Below are positions 8,612 through 16,279 of a stretch of 64,000 nucleotides of DNA, in pieces. The stretch spans positions 1 through 64,000 of the forward strand of contig NZ_AKJY01000101.1 in NCBI RefSeq assembly GCF_000282115.1. The letters run 5' to 3'. The position numbers and the translations under genes were made by a program. The notes under the pieces are model-generated. The model searched no databases. It saw only the letters and a list, made by a program, of their open reading frames with translations, and was not told the origin of the DNA. Numbering within the stretch: position 1 is the stretch's first letter; the number at the start of each line of letters is the position of its first letter. The DNA is from Chryseobacterium populi. Lineage in GTDB: Bacteria; Bacteroidota; Bacteroidia; Flavobacteriales; Weeksellaceae.

Positions 8612-9469
8612 TCAAATGACCATTTTATCGATTGGAATTATTAAAATATCCTGGGCTCCTTTTTCTTTCAGTTCATCTATCACATCCCAGAACCGCTCTT
8701 CATCAATAACAGAATGAATGCTGCTCCAGCCTTTTTCAGCCAAAGGAATTACAGTAGGACTTTTCAGCACAGGTAATATCCCGGATATATCCGAAATTTT
8801 TTCATTCGGGACATTCATGAGGATATATTTAGATTTTTTTGCTTTTAAAACAGCTTTCACCCGGAACAGGAATTTTTTAAGAATGATTTCTTTTTCTCCG
8901 TTTAAATTCTGGTTTTTCGCCAGCACTGCTTCAGAGGTAAGTAATGTGAGCGTTTCTCTCAATCCGTTTTTAAATAAAGTGCTTCCTGAGCTTACAATAT
9001 CACAGATACCATCTGCCAGCCCAATATTAGGAGCGATTTCTACAGACCCGGAGATCACGTGGATATCGGCTGATACATTATTTTTTGATAAGAATCTCTG
9101 AAGGGTATTCGGGTAAGATGTGGCTATCTTTTTTCCCTGGAAATAATCCAGTTGGTCGGTTTCAATATCTTTGGGAACGGCGAGAGAAACACGGCATTTT
9201 GAAAATCCGAGTTTCTGGATGATCTCAATCTGTTTTTGTTTTTCTATCAAAAGATTTTCCCCAACAATGGCGATGTCTACTACTCCATCTTCCAGATATT
9301 GCGGAATATCCGAATTTCGAAGGTACATGATTTCGACAGGAAAATTCTCCACCGAAACCTTAAGCTGATCTTTCCCGTTGTTGACGAAAATTCCGCAGTC
9401 TTTCAGAAGCTGTAGAGAATCTTCGTACAGTCGCCCGCTTTTCTGAATTGCAATTTTTAGTTTACTCAT
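8612..9469 (-). CDS. hisG: ATP phosphoribosyltransferase, long form
   Basis: Condenses ATP and PRPP, the first committed step. At 285 residues it is the long HisG type, with a C-terminal ACT-like regulatory domain (from about residue 210, SKYILMNVPNEKISDISGILPVLKSP). That domain should allow histidine feedback inhibition without HisZ. Catalytic-domain marks are KIAIQKSGRLYEDS, DIAIVGENLL, KIATSYPNT and ADGICDIVSSGSTL. It is the first structural gene. Its ATG lies about 72 nt after an intrinsic attenuator hairpin, so expression should depend on readthrough controlled by the His-rich leader peptide upstream. Confidence 0.97.
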   Translation of the reverse strand: MSKLKIAIQKSGRLYEDSLQLLKDCGIFVNNGKDQLKVSVENFPVEIMYLRNSDIPQYLEDGVVDIAIVGENLLIEKQKQIEIIQKLGFSKCRVSLAVPKDIETDQLDYFQGKKIATSYPNTLQRFLSKNNVSADIHVISGSVEIAPNIGLADGICDIVSSGSTLFKNGLRETLTLLTSEAVLAKNQNLNGEKEIILKKFLFRVKAVLKAKKSKYILMNVPNEKISDISGILPVLKSPTVIPLAEKGWSSIHSVIDEERFWDVIDELKEKGAQDILIIPIDKMVI

Positions 9470-9540
9470 TTTTGTCTTTGTTGAGCCTGAGTAAATAAAA
9501 ACTGTTTAATTATAAATTTCTTTGGAATAATTTAGAAACA

Positions 9541-9571
9541 AAAAAAACCGTCTGTTTACTCAGACGGTTTT
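9541..9571 (-). terminator. his operon attenuator (intrinsic terminator hairpin)
   Basis: Read on the minus strand: arm AAAACCGTCTG (9571-9561), loop AGTAAA, arm CAGACGGTTTT (9554-9544), then further T residues. The 11-bp stem is perfect and ends in a U-tract, so it is a textbook terminator. However, it sits between the promoter/leader peptide and hisG, not after a gene. That placement makes it an attenuator. Confidence 0.9.
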
Positions 9572-9615
9572 AATTATTTTGATCTTAACATAGTACATAT
9601 CAGTCAATTCCGTCT
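9562..9615 (-). promoter_or_regulatory. Predicted his antiterminator pairing region
   Basis: The hexamer AGACGG (minus strand, 9615-9610) repeats the 3' arm of the terminator and is complementary to CCGTCT in its 5' arm (9567-9562). Pairing would sequester the 5' arm and block the terminator. Its first base is the last base of the leader stop codon. A ribosome finishing the leader would cover it, allowing termination, while one stalled on His codons would leave it free. The pairing is inferred from sequence; the complementarity is seen directly. Confidence 0.75.
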
Positions 9616-9665
9616 TAGCAGAGATGATGATAATAATGATGTACTGTTAAAAAATTCGGTTTCAT
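9615..9665 (-). CDS. hisL: His operon leader peptide (16 aa, His-rich)
   Basis: A short reading frame ATG...TAA encodes MKPNFLTVHHYYHHLC, with four His codons (all CAT) split by two Tyr codons in the last eight positions. It starts about 14 nt after the expected transcription start of a good flavobacterial promoter. Its stop codon overlaps the predicted antiterminator strand. Position, composition and the downstream terminator together indicate a translation-sensing leader peptide, as in enteric his attenuation, though the sequence is unrelated. The peptide itself probably has no function after synthesis. The start lacks a Shine-Dalgarno sequence, which is normal in this phylum. Confidence 0.88.
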   Translation of the reverse strand: MKPNFLTVHHYYHHLC

Positions 9666-9683
9666 TTGTTGAAAATTGTGGTA

Positions 9684-9712
9684 CAAATGTAGGATTTATT
9701 TTTAAACTGCAA
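9684..9712 (-). promoter_or_regulatory. his operon promoter (Bacteroidota type)
   Basis: On the minus strand, TTG (9712-9710) is followed after 18 nt by TACATTTG (9691-9684), matching the phylum consensus TTG-N17-23-TAnnTTTG. Transcription should begin near 9679. The -33 element starts nine bases after the stop codon of the upstream glycosyltransferase gene. Confidence 0.85.
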
Positions 9713-9720
9713 CTATATTT

Positions 9721-10818
9721 CTACAAAATTTTTTGATAAAGATTCATGAGATCACTGGCAATCTGCTCATCATTAAACTTCTGAACAAACTCAAAGCTCT
9801 TATCAGCACGGCGTTTTCTTTCCGATTCATTGTTCCATAAAAATTTTATCTTCGATCGAATATCGAGATCATTTTCCGGATTAATGTACACTGAATCCTT
9901 TCCACCGGCTTCAGGAAGACAGCTTGTGTTGCTTGTAATGGTCACTGTTTTTGAGAAAAGCGCTTCTATCACAGGAATTCCGAAGCCTTCAAAGAAACTC
10001 GGATAAACAAAAATATCGGCAGATTTATAGATTACTGCAAGCTCATCCATTGAAACACCTTCAAGAAAAGAGATCTGTTTTTCTATTTTATTTTTACGGA
10101 TATAAGCTTCTACTTTCCTGTAGTATTTAGTCTTTTTTCCAATAATGACTAAGGGAATATCTGTTCCGGTAATGGCTTTCACAATATTTAAAAGATTCTT
10201 ACGGGCTTCAATGGTTCCGACATTCAGGATGAACCTTTCCGGGAGGTTAAATTTTTCTTTGGTCTGATGAATAAATTCTTCGGATTGCTGTTCTTTAAAG
10301 GCTTGATGACAACCTTGATAAATCACTTCAATTTTATCTTCAGGAACTTTTAAATAATGGATAATATCCCTTTTCGTCTGTTCAGAAATCGCAATAATTT
10401 TATCGGCAATCTGTACTGCTTTTCTGAATTTCCATAAATGTATTTTCCTGTCGAAAAAAGAATAATACTGCGGATACCTCACAAAGATCAGATCATGAAT
10501 CGTTACCACTTTCTTGATAGGTGTTTTATTCCATTTTAAGGGCAGTTCACCTGATAATCCGTGAAAGATATCAGCCTTTTGTTTCTGGGCATCTTTTCCC
10601 ATTTTAAACTGGCGGGACATATTTCCCTTTGATGTGGCTACAAAGTGAACATTCTGCTTTTGCAGAGTATCAAATCCCCGTTCAGATTTATTTTTATTGA
10701 ATAAAATATATTCATTCTGAGGAAAATATTCCGAGAGTATCCTCACCAGGTCTCTTGAATAATTGCCCAATCCCGATGTATTATGGAAAAAACGCTTGGC
10801 GTCGAAAGCAATTTTCAT
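9721..10818 (-). CDS. GT4-type (GT-B fold) glycosyltransferase
   Basis: Probably a cytoplasmic or membrane-associated transferase adding a sugar from a nucleotide donor to a lipid-linked glycan. The N-terminus FDAKRFFHNTSGLGNYSRDLV is the acceptor-side pattern of GT4 mannosyltransferase-like enzymes. The C-terminal GT-B domain shows NVGTIEARKNL, the stretch around LVIIGKKTKYY, and the donor-site EX7E-type motif PSFFEGFGIPVIEAL, then TSNTSCLPEAGG. At 365 residues it is of usual length with no membrane helices. It is the last of four packed glycan genes and overlaps the deacetylase gene by 4 bp. Donor and acceptor cannot be deduced. Confidence 0.9.
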   Translation of the reverse strand: MKIAFDAKRFFHNTSGLGNYSRDLVRILSEYFPQNEYILFNKNKSERGFDTLQKQNVHFVATSKGNMSRQFKMGKDAQKQKADIFHGLSGELPLKWNKTPIKKVVTIHDLIFVRYPQYYSFFDRKIHLWKFRKAVQIADKIIAISEQTKRDIIHYLKVPEDKIEVIYQGCHQAFKEQQSEEFIHQTKEKFNLPERFILNVGTIEARKNLLNIVKAITGTDIPLVIIGKKTKYYRKVEAYIRKNKIEKQISFLEGVSMDELAVIYKSADIFVYPSFFEGFGIPVIEALFSKTVTITSNTSCLPEAGGKDSVYINPENDLDIRSKIKFLWNNESERKRRADKSFEFVQKFNDEQIASDLMNLYQKIL

Positions 10819-11591
10819 GATTCTATCCTTTTTTGAAATTCCTGGAAAGTCCCGAACGTATAATTTTTATTTTTTAGCCAGCCTATAAATTTATCAAACC
10901 TTTCCACCATTTCTTTTCCGGAATTCTTTACTGTGAAACCGGGTAGTTTAAAGGCTTCATCTTTGATTTCTGCAAATTCCCACGGATGAAAATAAATATT
11001 CAGGTAATTATCCTTTTTCAAGGTATCTGAAGCTAATTTTTTATAGAAAGACAAAGGAAAGTTATGAAAGCTCAGCCAAAATAACGGAATTCTGAAATTG
11101 GGTGAAACAGATGCCGGGATCTGCATTACATTGTCTTTCCAGAAGTAAATTCTCGACACTTTCAGATTATTATATCTTCCCGGTAAAAACGTCGGGTTGA
11201 TGGATGAATTGTAAGAATAACCTGCTTTTTCAACTGCTTTTTCATCTACAGGCATCATTCTCGGCATTCTTAAACCTGTTACTTCAGTAGAAAATAATTC
11301 TTCCAGCTTTTCTCTGGATTCTTTTAAATGTTTTTCTTCAAATTCGGAATGGAACCAGGTATGAGATGCCAGTTCATGGCCTTCACTTATTAATCGTCCG
11401 ATTAAATGCTTACTGTTTTCCGCAAAAACAACTGTTGAAAAAAAAGTAGCTTTAGCCTGATGTTTTTTAAGAATATCCAGTATTCTTTCCAATCCGGTCT
11501 GTGAAATTGAAATCTGCTTTTCAAAAGGAATTTCTCCTTTATATTCTAATGGCATATCAAATTCTTCAATGTCAAAACTTAATAAAACCAT
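10815..11591 (-). CDS. Polysaccharide deacetylase family protein (CE4-like)
   Basis: Likely metal-dependent deacetylase of a glycan or glycolipid intermediate. Motif 1 is SFDIEEFDMP (D7 with E9/E10), and KATFFSTVVFAEN follows. Motif 2 is SHTWFHSEF, giving the zinc pair H77 and H81. The LRMPRMMP block matches the motif 3 region, and a late YFHPWEF supplies the histidine of the last motif. There is no signal peptide, so it should act in the cytoplasm on a precursor. Such deacetylases of about 260 residues with an FDIEE start are often found in exopolysaccharide clusters. It overlaps the GT4 gene (ATGA) and follows the GT2 gene by one base. Confidence 0.88.
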   Translation of the reverse strand: MVLLSFDIEEFDMPLEYKGEIPFEKQISISQTGLERILDILKKHQAKATFFSTVVFAENSKHLIGRLISEGHELASHTWFHSEFEEKHLKESREKLEELFSTEVTGLRMPRMMPVDEKAVEKAGYSYNSSINPTFLPGRYNNLKVSRIYFWKDNVMQIPASVSPNFRIPLFWLSFHNFPLSFYKKLASDTLKKDNYLNIYFHPWEFAEIKDEAFKLPGFTVKNSGKEMVERFDKFIGWLKNKNYTFGTFQEFQKRIES

Positions 11592-11592
11592 T

Positions 11593-12522
11593 TTAAAACT
11601 TTTTATTTTTTATAATATAATTAGGTCTGGATTTCACCTGCTTGAAAATTTTCCCTAAATAAATTCCGATAATTCCCAGGATAATTAATTGTAAACCGCC
11701 GAAAAATACAATAGTCATAATTAAAGATGCCCAACCTGAGATCTCTGTTTTGGCAACAAAAGCATAAATTACATATAACCCATACCCTATAACTGAAATT
11801 CCTGAAAACAGAAACCCGAGATAAGCCGCTATATACAAAGGCTTTACACTAAAGGCCGTAATCCCTGTGAATGCAAATGTGATCATTTTTTTGAGATTAT
11901 AGCTGCTTTCGCCTGCCAGTCTTTCGCAAGCGGTAAAATCTATTCCGGTTTGTTTAAAGCCCATCCAGCTTGTTAAGCCCCTCAGGAATAAATCATCTTC
12001 ATTAAAGTTTCTCATCACTTCCACCGCATTGGCATCCAGCAATCTGAAATCGGATCCACCTCCTTTTGTAAGGTTCACATCTGAAAGATTTGACAGGATT
12101 TTATAAAAGAAGTCGGAGGTTTTTCTTTTAAACAAAGAGATTTCTTTGGGATAAGTTCTGATAGTATACACTACGTCATAACCCTCTTCCCATTTTCTGA
12201 TCAGTTCCGGAATGAGCTCCGGCGGGTGCTGAAGATCTCCATCCATAGAAATTACTGCATTTCCGTGGGCATGGTCCATTCCGGCTTTTACTGCAGGCTG
12301 GTGTCCGAAATTCCTTGAAAATTCAATATATTTTACTTCATTATACTGCTCTGATAATTCTTCAAGCTTTTGCTGGGTATTATCTCTGCTGCCGTCATTT
12401 ACAAATATAATTTCAAAATCATAGTTGCTTAATCCTGAAAATACTTCTTTTATTTTCTGATGAATCATGGCAACGTTTCCTTCTTCGTTATAGGCGGGAA
12501 TTACAATAGAAATTTTCTTCAT
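11593..12522 (-). CDS. GT2 glycosyltransferase, polyprenyl-phosphate sugar synthase type
   Basis: GT-A transferase of the DPM1/GtrB/ArnC type, which loads a sugar on polyprenyl phosphate. It has VIPAYNEEGN, the nucleotide-binding FVNDGSRDNT, and the metal-binding DGDLQHPP (D94, D96). An RNFGHQPAVKAGMDHAHG block is shared with undecaprenyl-phosphate transferases. Two hydrophobic helices close the protein (about residues 228-300), as in GtrB-like proteins. The product could serve as donor for the neighbouring polytopic GT87-like protein. Gaps to neighbours are one base, so a single transcript is likely. Confidence 0.92.
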   Translation of the reverse strand: MKKISIVIPAYNEEGNVAMIHQKIKEVFSGLSNYDFEIIFVNDGSRDNTQQKLEELSEQYNEVKYIEFSRNFGHQPAVKAGMDHAHGNAVISMDGDLQHPPELIPELIRKWEEGYDVVYTIRTYPKEISLFKRKTSDFFYKILSNLSDVNLTKGGGSDFRLLDANAVEVMRNFNEDDLFLRGLTSWMGFKQTGIDFTACERLAGESSYNLKKMITFAFTGITAFSVKPLYIAAYLGFLFSGISVIGYGLYVIYAFVAKTEISGWASLIMTIVFFGGLQLIILGIIGIYLGKIFKQVKSRPNYIIKNKKF

Positions 12523-12523
12523 A

Positions 12524-13696
12524 TTATGAGTTCAGACTATAATTTTTCTCGAAATCTTTAGTTAAAAGTTCATAAATTACTCTCAACCAGACTACAATGC
12601 AAGGTACAGCTTTTAATGAATATTTTTTGATATAATTTTCTTTAACAAATTTTGGAAATAAATCTGATGTGGAAAAACAAGTGAAAATAATTACAAAAAC
12701 AAGCAGCCCAATGATGAAAGGCGTTCTTTCTTTCTGAAGAAAAAACCAGATCATAACTCCCACGACTGCAATAATATAGGTGGGCGATTCTGAACTTGAG
12801 CTGAACAATACCAGAAACAGTAATGTAGAAGCCAGAATCATCAGCTGAAATGCATAATGCTTATATTGTTTGATTCTGATGTATGGCAGCGCAAACAAAG
12901 GCAATCCAGCTGCTAAAAACACCAGGTTTGAAATGGAAGCATCTCCTAAAATCCTTCTGAAAAATCCCATTAATGAAATATCCTGCATATTTCCCAACAC
13001 CTGGTTTTCATTATTTTTTTCGATGATCGACTGAGCCCAGTCTGCATAGCTTTGTACTACAAACTGAGGACTTGAATAAGCCATCGGTATTACAAAAAAT
13101 AAAGCAGCAATCACTACTCCTGAAAGAATGAATTTAGTTTTGTTTTTAATGAAGAAAAACTGCGTCAGTCCTACAATTCCGTAGATTTTCACAAAAATTC
13201 CGATCAGGATTGCCGTAACGGATTTTACTTCTTTTTTTTCATAAATATAAGCTGCAGATAATAATAACAGACCTGTTAAAGCCACATTAAACTGTAAGCT
13301 CAAAGCCGCTGTAATATATTCCTGAAGGCAAAATAACCCGAAAAGCGCTTTTTTTGAGTCAGAAAACGGCAGTTTATAAATTGCGTAAACAAAAATAAAA
13401 GTATTGACCAGATTCCATAAAGATATTCCGAGCCAATCAGGCATTACCGCAAACGGAGCAATCAGCAGGCTGAAAAATATTCCGTAATGATTCAGGTCAA
13501 AATACAGGTCGGGATAATGGATAAATAAATTTTTCCGGTTTACCGTATTAAAAAAAACATTTTTAAAAATCAGATAATTATTTATTGCATAATCGCCTCT
13601 CAGGTATTTGGAAATCGCGGTTGTGACCGATATAATAAGATAAACCCCAAATATATATTTAGGGTTTAATATTATTTTAAGAAATTTTTCTTTCAA
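12524..13696 (-). CDS. Polytopic membrane glycosyltransferase-like protein (GT87/DUF2029 type)
   Basis: A 390-residue integral membrane protein with about ten hydrophobic segments and an early periplasmic-type loop (YPDLYFDLNHYGIFF). The layout resembles DUF2029/GT87 enzymes, which use polyprenyl-phosphate sugars on the outer face of the inner membrane. I recognise this from architecture and context more than from a decisive motif; the D in YFDLNHYG may be the catalytic-type loop acid. It begins 30 bp after dapD with no promoter visible between them, so it may be co-transcribed with dapD, and it leads the four-gene glycan cluster. It could instead be an O-antigen-ligase-like or an unassigned membrane protein. 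Confidence 0.7.
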   Translation of the reverse strand: MKEKFLKIILNPKYIFGVYLIISVTTAISKYLRGDYAINNYLIFKNVFFNTVNRKNLFIHYPDLYFDLNHYGIFFSLLIAPFAVMPDWLGISLWNLVNTFIFVYAIYKLPFSDSKKALFGLFCLQEYITAALSLQFNVALTGLLLLSAAYIYEKKEVKSVTAILIGIFVKIYGIVGLTQFFFIKNKTKFILSGVVIAALFFVIPMAYSSPQFVVQSYADWAQSIIEKNNENQVLGNMQDISLMGFFRRILGDASISNLVFLAAGLPLFALPYIRIKQYKHYAFQLMILASTLLFLVLFSSSSESPTYIIAVVGVMIWFFLQKERTPFIIGLLVFVIIFTCFSTSDLFPKFVKENYIKKYSLKAVPCIVVWLRVIYELLTKDFEKNYSLNS

Positions 13697-13726
13697 AATT
13701 GAGTAGTTTTAGTTTAAAAATAAATC

Positions 13727-14539
13727 TTAAACAGCTACATTGTTGTCTCTTAATGCATCATTAAGTGACGTTTTCTTGTCTGTGGATTCCTTTCTTGTAC
13801 CGATAATCAGCGCACAAGGAACCTGATATTCTCCTGCAGGGTACTGCTTTGTATAACTTCCCGGGATTACGACTGAACGGGCAGGGACCCTTCCTTTAAT
13901 TTCAACCGGCTGATCTCCCGTTACGTCAATAATTTTTGTTGAAGCCGTTAACACTACATTGGCACCTAATACTGCTTCTTTTTCTACGTGTACTCCTTCT
14001 ACAACGATACATCTTGATCCGATGAAACAGTCATCTTCAATGATTACCGGGGCAGCCTGTAACGGTTCCAGAACACCACCGATCCCAACACCACCACTCA
14101 GGTGAACGTTTTTACCGATCTGTGCACAGCTTCCTACTGTAGCCCATGTATCCACCATTGTTCCTGAATCTACGTAAGCACCAATATTTACGTAAGAAGG
14201 CATCATAATTACCCCAGAAGCTACAAAAGCTCCTTCTCTTGCAATCGCATGCGGTACAACTCGCACTCCTTTTTCAGCATAGTTTTTCTTTAAAGGAATT
14301 TTATCGTGAAATTCAAACGGTCCTACTTCAATAGTTTCCATTTTCTGAATCGGGAAATACATTACTACAGCTTTTTTCACCCACTCATTTACCTGCCATC
14401 CGTTTTCTGTAGGTTCAGCAACACGAAGTTTTCCTGCATCCAATAGAGAAATAACTTCTCTTATTGCCTTCTGGCTGTCTTCATTTTGCAATAAATCTCT
14501 ATGATCCCAAATGTTTTCAATAGTTTGTTGTAACGACAT
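13727..14539 (-). CDS. dapD: 2,3,4,5-tetrahydropyridine-2,6-dicarboxylate N-succinyltransferase
   Basis: Succinyl-CoA-dependent step of lysine/diaminopimelate synthesis, supplying peptidoglycan and lysine. The 270-residue length matches the family (about 274 in E. coli). The middle is a left-handed beta-helix of hexapeptide repeats (GVIMMPSYVNIGAYVDSGT, then ATVGSCAQIGKNVHLS, GGVLEPLQAAPVIIEDD). The FIGSRCIVVEGVHVEKEAVLGANV block is typical. A TATATTTG -7 element lies at 14584-14577, about 38 bp upstream of the ATG, although no TTG at standard spacing is seen. Confidence 0.96.
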   Translation of the reverse strand: MSLQQTIENIWDHRDLLQNEDSQKAIREVISLLDAGKLRVAEPTENGWQVNEWVKKAVVMYFPIQKMETIEVGPFEFHDKIPLKKNYAEKGVRVVPHAIAREGAFVASGVIMMPSYVNIGAYVDSGTMVDTWATVGSCAQIGKNVHLSGGVGIGGVLEPLQAAPVIIEDDCFIGSRCIVVEGVHVEKEAVLGANVVLTASTKIIDVTGDQPVEIKGRVPARSVVIPGSYTKQYPAGEYQVPCALIIGTRKESTDKKTSLNDALRDNNVAV

Positions 14540-14804
14540 GTTTCTAATTTAAATTAATTTGAATAATTATACATGCCAAATATACAAAAAAGTTCAGCAA
14601 AACCTTTTTCCACAAGTGCTGTTTGCAGAAAATCATGAAACCAAAAAGATTGATCAGGAATTTAACTTAACCTTAATGTTGCAAAAGCATTTTCAGATAA
14701 TTAAGTTATTTAAAGTTGAGTAAAGAAAAGATCTGGTAAATGTACTTTTCCCAAAAAAACAAAACTGAAACACTTTATTTGAATTGATTCAGTAAGTATC
14801 AGTA

Positions 14805-15377
14805 TTACAGCACTCTTTGTGCGTGCAGATAGGCTTTATTCCAGTATTTTTCGTTTAATGAAGAGATCATTACACCTTTTGATGTGGAAGCATGAATAAA
14901 TTTAATTTCCCCATCACTGCCGATATCATGAACGATCCCGACATGGGAAACCCTGCTTCCACCAGCTGTTGCAAAGAATAGTAAATCTCCGGGCTTTACT
15001 TCAGTAATGTCAATTTTCTTTCCCGCTTCTGCCTGGTCTGAAGATCTTCTGGGAAGCTGCTTATTATTTTCCTCAAATACTTTTACGGTAAATCCGGAAC
15101 AATCGAAACCTGAGGAGGTATTTCCCCCGAATTTATAAGGAGTTCCGATGTATTTTTCGGCATCCTTCAGAATACTGTTGATAGAACTGGGAATTTTCCC
15201 GCTGAAATCAGAATCAAGTTTTCTTAGGTTCTCAGATTTAGCCACTGCTTTTGTACCGGTGTTCTTTTTTGTTGAAACGCTTTTGGCACTTCCACATGAA
15301 ACAGCCAGTAAAGTTGCAATCAGTAAAACAGATAAGTGTTTTATTTTCGGTTTTATTTCCAATAATTCTAGTTTCAT
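14805..15377 (-). CDS. NlpC/P60 (C40) cell-wall peptidase lipoprotein
   Basis: Probable cell-wall endopeptidase that cuts stem peptides of peptidoglycan. A lipoprotein signal ends in LLAVSCGS (lipidated C28), followed by a Lys/Ser/Thr-rich linker to about residue 60. The catalytic domain has GTPYKFGGNTSSGFDCSGF (nucleophile C93), H145 in SRVSHVGIV and H162 in KFIHAS, the usual Cys-His-His set. It resembles the C-terminal domain of Spr/MepS-type proteins. It is divergent from the orphan gene at 15534. A TATATTTG -7 box (15423-15416) lies about 40 bp upstream of the ATG. Confidence 0.94.
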   Translation of the reverse strand: MKLELLEIKPKIKHLSVLLIATLLAVSCGSAKSVSTKKNTGTKAVAKSENLRKLDSDFSGKIPSSINSILKDAEKYIGTPYKFGGNTSSGFDCSGFTVKVFEENNKQLPRRSSDQAEAGKKIDITEVKPGDLLFFATAGGSRVSHVGIVHDIGSDGEIKFIHASTSKGVMISSLNEKYWNKAYLHAQRVL

Positions 15378-15444
15378 ATCCCTCTGATTTTTTGCTACAA
15401 TATCAATTGATTAATCAAATATACGCTTTATATTTTAATTATAG

Positions 15445-15465
15445 TATAACTATACTATAACTATA
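15445..15465. repeat. Tandem 11-bp AT-rich direct repeat in divergent promoter region
   Basis: TATAACTATAC (15445-15455) is followed directly by TATAACTATAT (15456-15466), a period of 11 bp, i.e. about one helical turn. It lies between the divergent C40 peptidase and orphan genes, just upstream of the peptidase -7 element. It could be an operator or a curved AT element. Confidence 0.45.
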
Positions 15466-15485
15466 TAATAAATATATGTTAAAAT

Positions 15486-15515
15486 TTGGCAATTAATTAA
15501 TTATCATTATATTTG
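15486..15515 (+). promoter_or_regulatory. Promoter of orphan gene at 15534
   Basis: TTG (15486-15488), 19-nt spacer, TATATTTG (15508-15515). It fits the Bacteroidota consensus exactly and predicts a start near 15521. This excludes the alternative TTG start at 15513 and supports the ATG at 15534. Confidence 0.75.
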
Positions 15516-15533
15516 AATTCAATTTTTGAACAA

Positions 15534-16181
15534 ATGGCAACATATGAAAGCTTAATTACCATCAAAGGTTCTGTCGGGGACCTTGTTTTTTATAATCTGA
15601 ACGGAAAAAATGTAGTTCGGAAAAAAAGCGGGTTTAATAAGAATGCCTTTAAAAAAAGTCCGTCTTATGAAAAAGTGAGACAGAACAGTTCTGAGTTTGG
15701 CCACTGTTCCAAAACAGGAAAGCTCATCAGACAGGTCCTCAGTGCTTATATTAAAGAATCTGAAGATCCTCTGCTCTACCAGAAGTTTGCAAAGCTGATG
15801 ACGGAAATAAAAGACCTGGACATAGTATCTGAAAAAGGAAAACGAACCGTAAAAAATGGGATTGCAACAGAAAGAGGAAACCTGTTACTTAAGCAGTTTC
15901 AGTTTGGGAAAAAGCCTAATCTGGAAAATGAAGCAGCTGTTTCATTAGCATTATGGGATAATACCCTTCATCTCGGGAAGAATGATCAGGGTGACGAGAT
16001 CATCATCACCAGTATTAAAATCGATTTTGAGCAGTATGTAACGGAAAATTTTGAAGAGAAATTTTTTTTACAGCAACAAACAGATATCACTTTCCAGAAA
16101 CATTTTACAGATGATGATCTTGTGCTTTATTTTGCAGCTGTTAAGAGTAATGGGAAAATTTTAAAGATGGGGTTTGTATAG
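15534..16181 (+). CDS. Uncharacterised protein, no recognised domain
   Basis: I do not recognise this 215-residue protein. It begins MATYESLITIKGSVGDLVFYNLNGKNVVRKK, which reads like a small beta unit, followed by a strongly basic segment (KKSGFNKNAFKKSPSYEKVRQN) and a helical part up to about residue 120. The C-terminal half is acidic and beta-like. It has no signal peptide and no membrane helix. The basic N-terminal region could bind nucleic acid, but this is speculation. The ATG at 15534 is chosen because a full promoter ends just upstream. The gene is monocistronic: its own promoter precedes it and a terminator shared with the convergent lipoprotein gene follows. Confidence 0.75.
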   Translation: MATYESLITIKGSVGDLVFYNLNGKNVVRKKSGFNKNAFKKSPSYEKVRQNSSEFGHCSKTGKLIRQVLSAYIKESEDPLLYQKFAKLMTEIKDLDIVSEKGKRTVKNGIATERGNLLLKQFQFGKKPNLENEAAVSLALWDNTLHLGKNDQGDEIIITSIKIDFEQYVTENFEEKFFLQQQTDITFQKHFTDDDLVLYFAAVKSNGKILKMGFV

Positions 16182-16231
16182 AATTTGGATTTTTATAAAA
16201 TGAAACAAAAAATGGCAATATGTAAATAAAT

Positions 16232-16260
16232 AGAAAAGGCTACCAATGGCAGCCTTTTCT
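16232..16260. terminator. Bidirectional terminator between orphan gene and small lipoprotein
   Basis: Perfect 10-bp stem AGAAAAGGCT / AGCCTTTTCT with a 9-nt loop. The A-rich and T-rich arms serve as tails on either strand. It is located between convergent stop codons. Confidence 0.75.
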
Positions 16261-16279
16261 TATATCATAAATATATATG

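Noticed and set aside
8718..9101. 127-codon open frame on the + strand opposite hisG
   Set aside because: It is fully antisense to a strongly conserved gene, its protein has no recognisable features, and no promoter precedes it.
2574..9469. Histidine operon as horizontally acquired block
   Set aside because: Base composition looks like the neighbours, gene order is the ordinary hisGDCBHAF(IE), and the promoter follows the host pattern.
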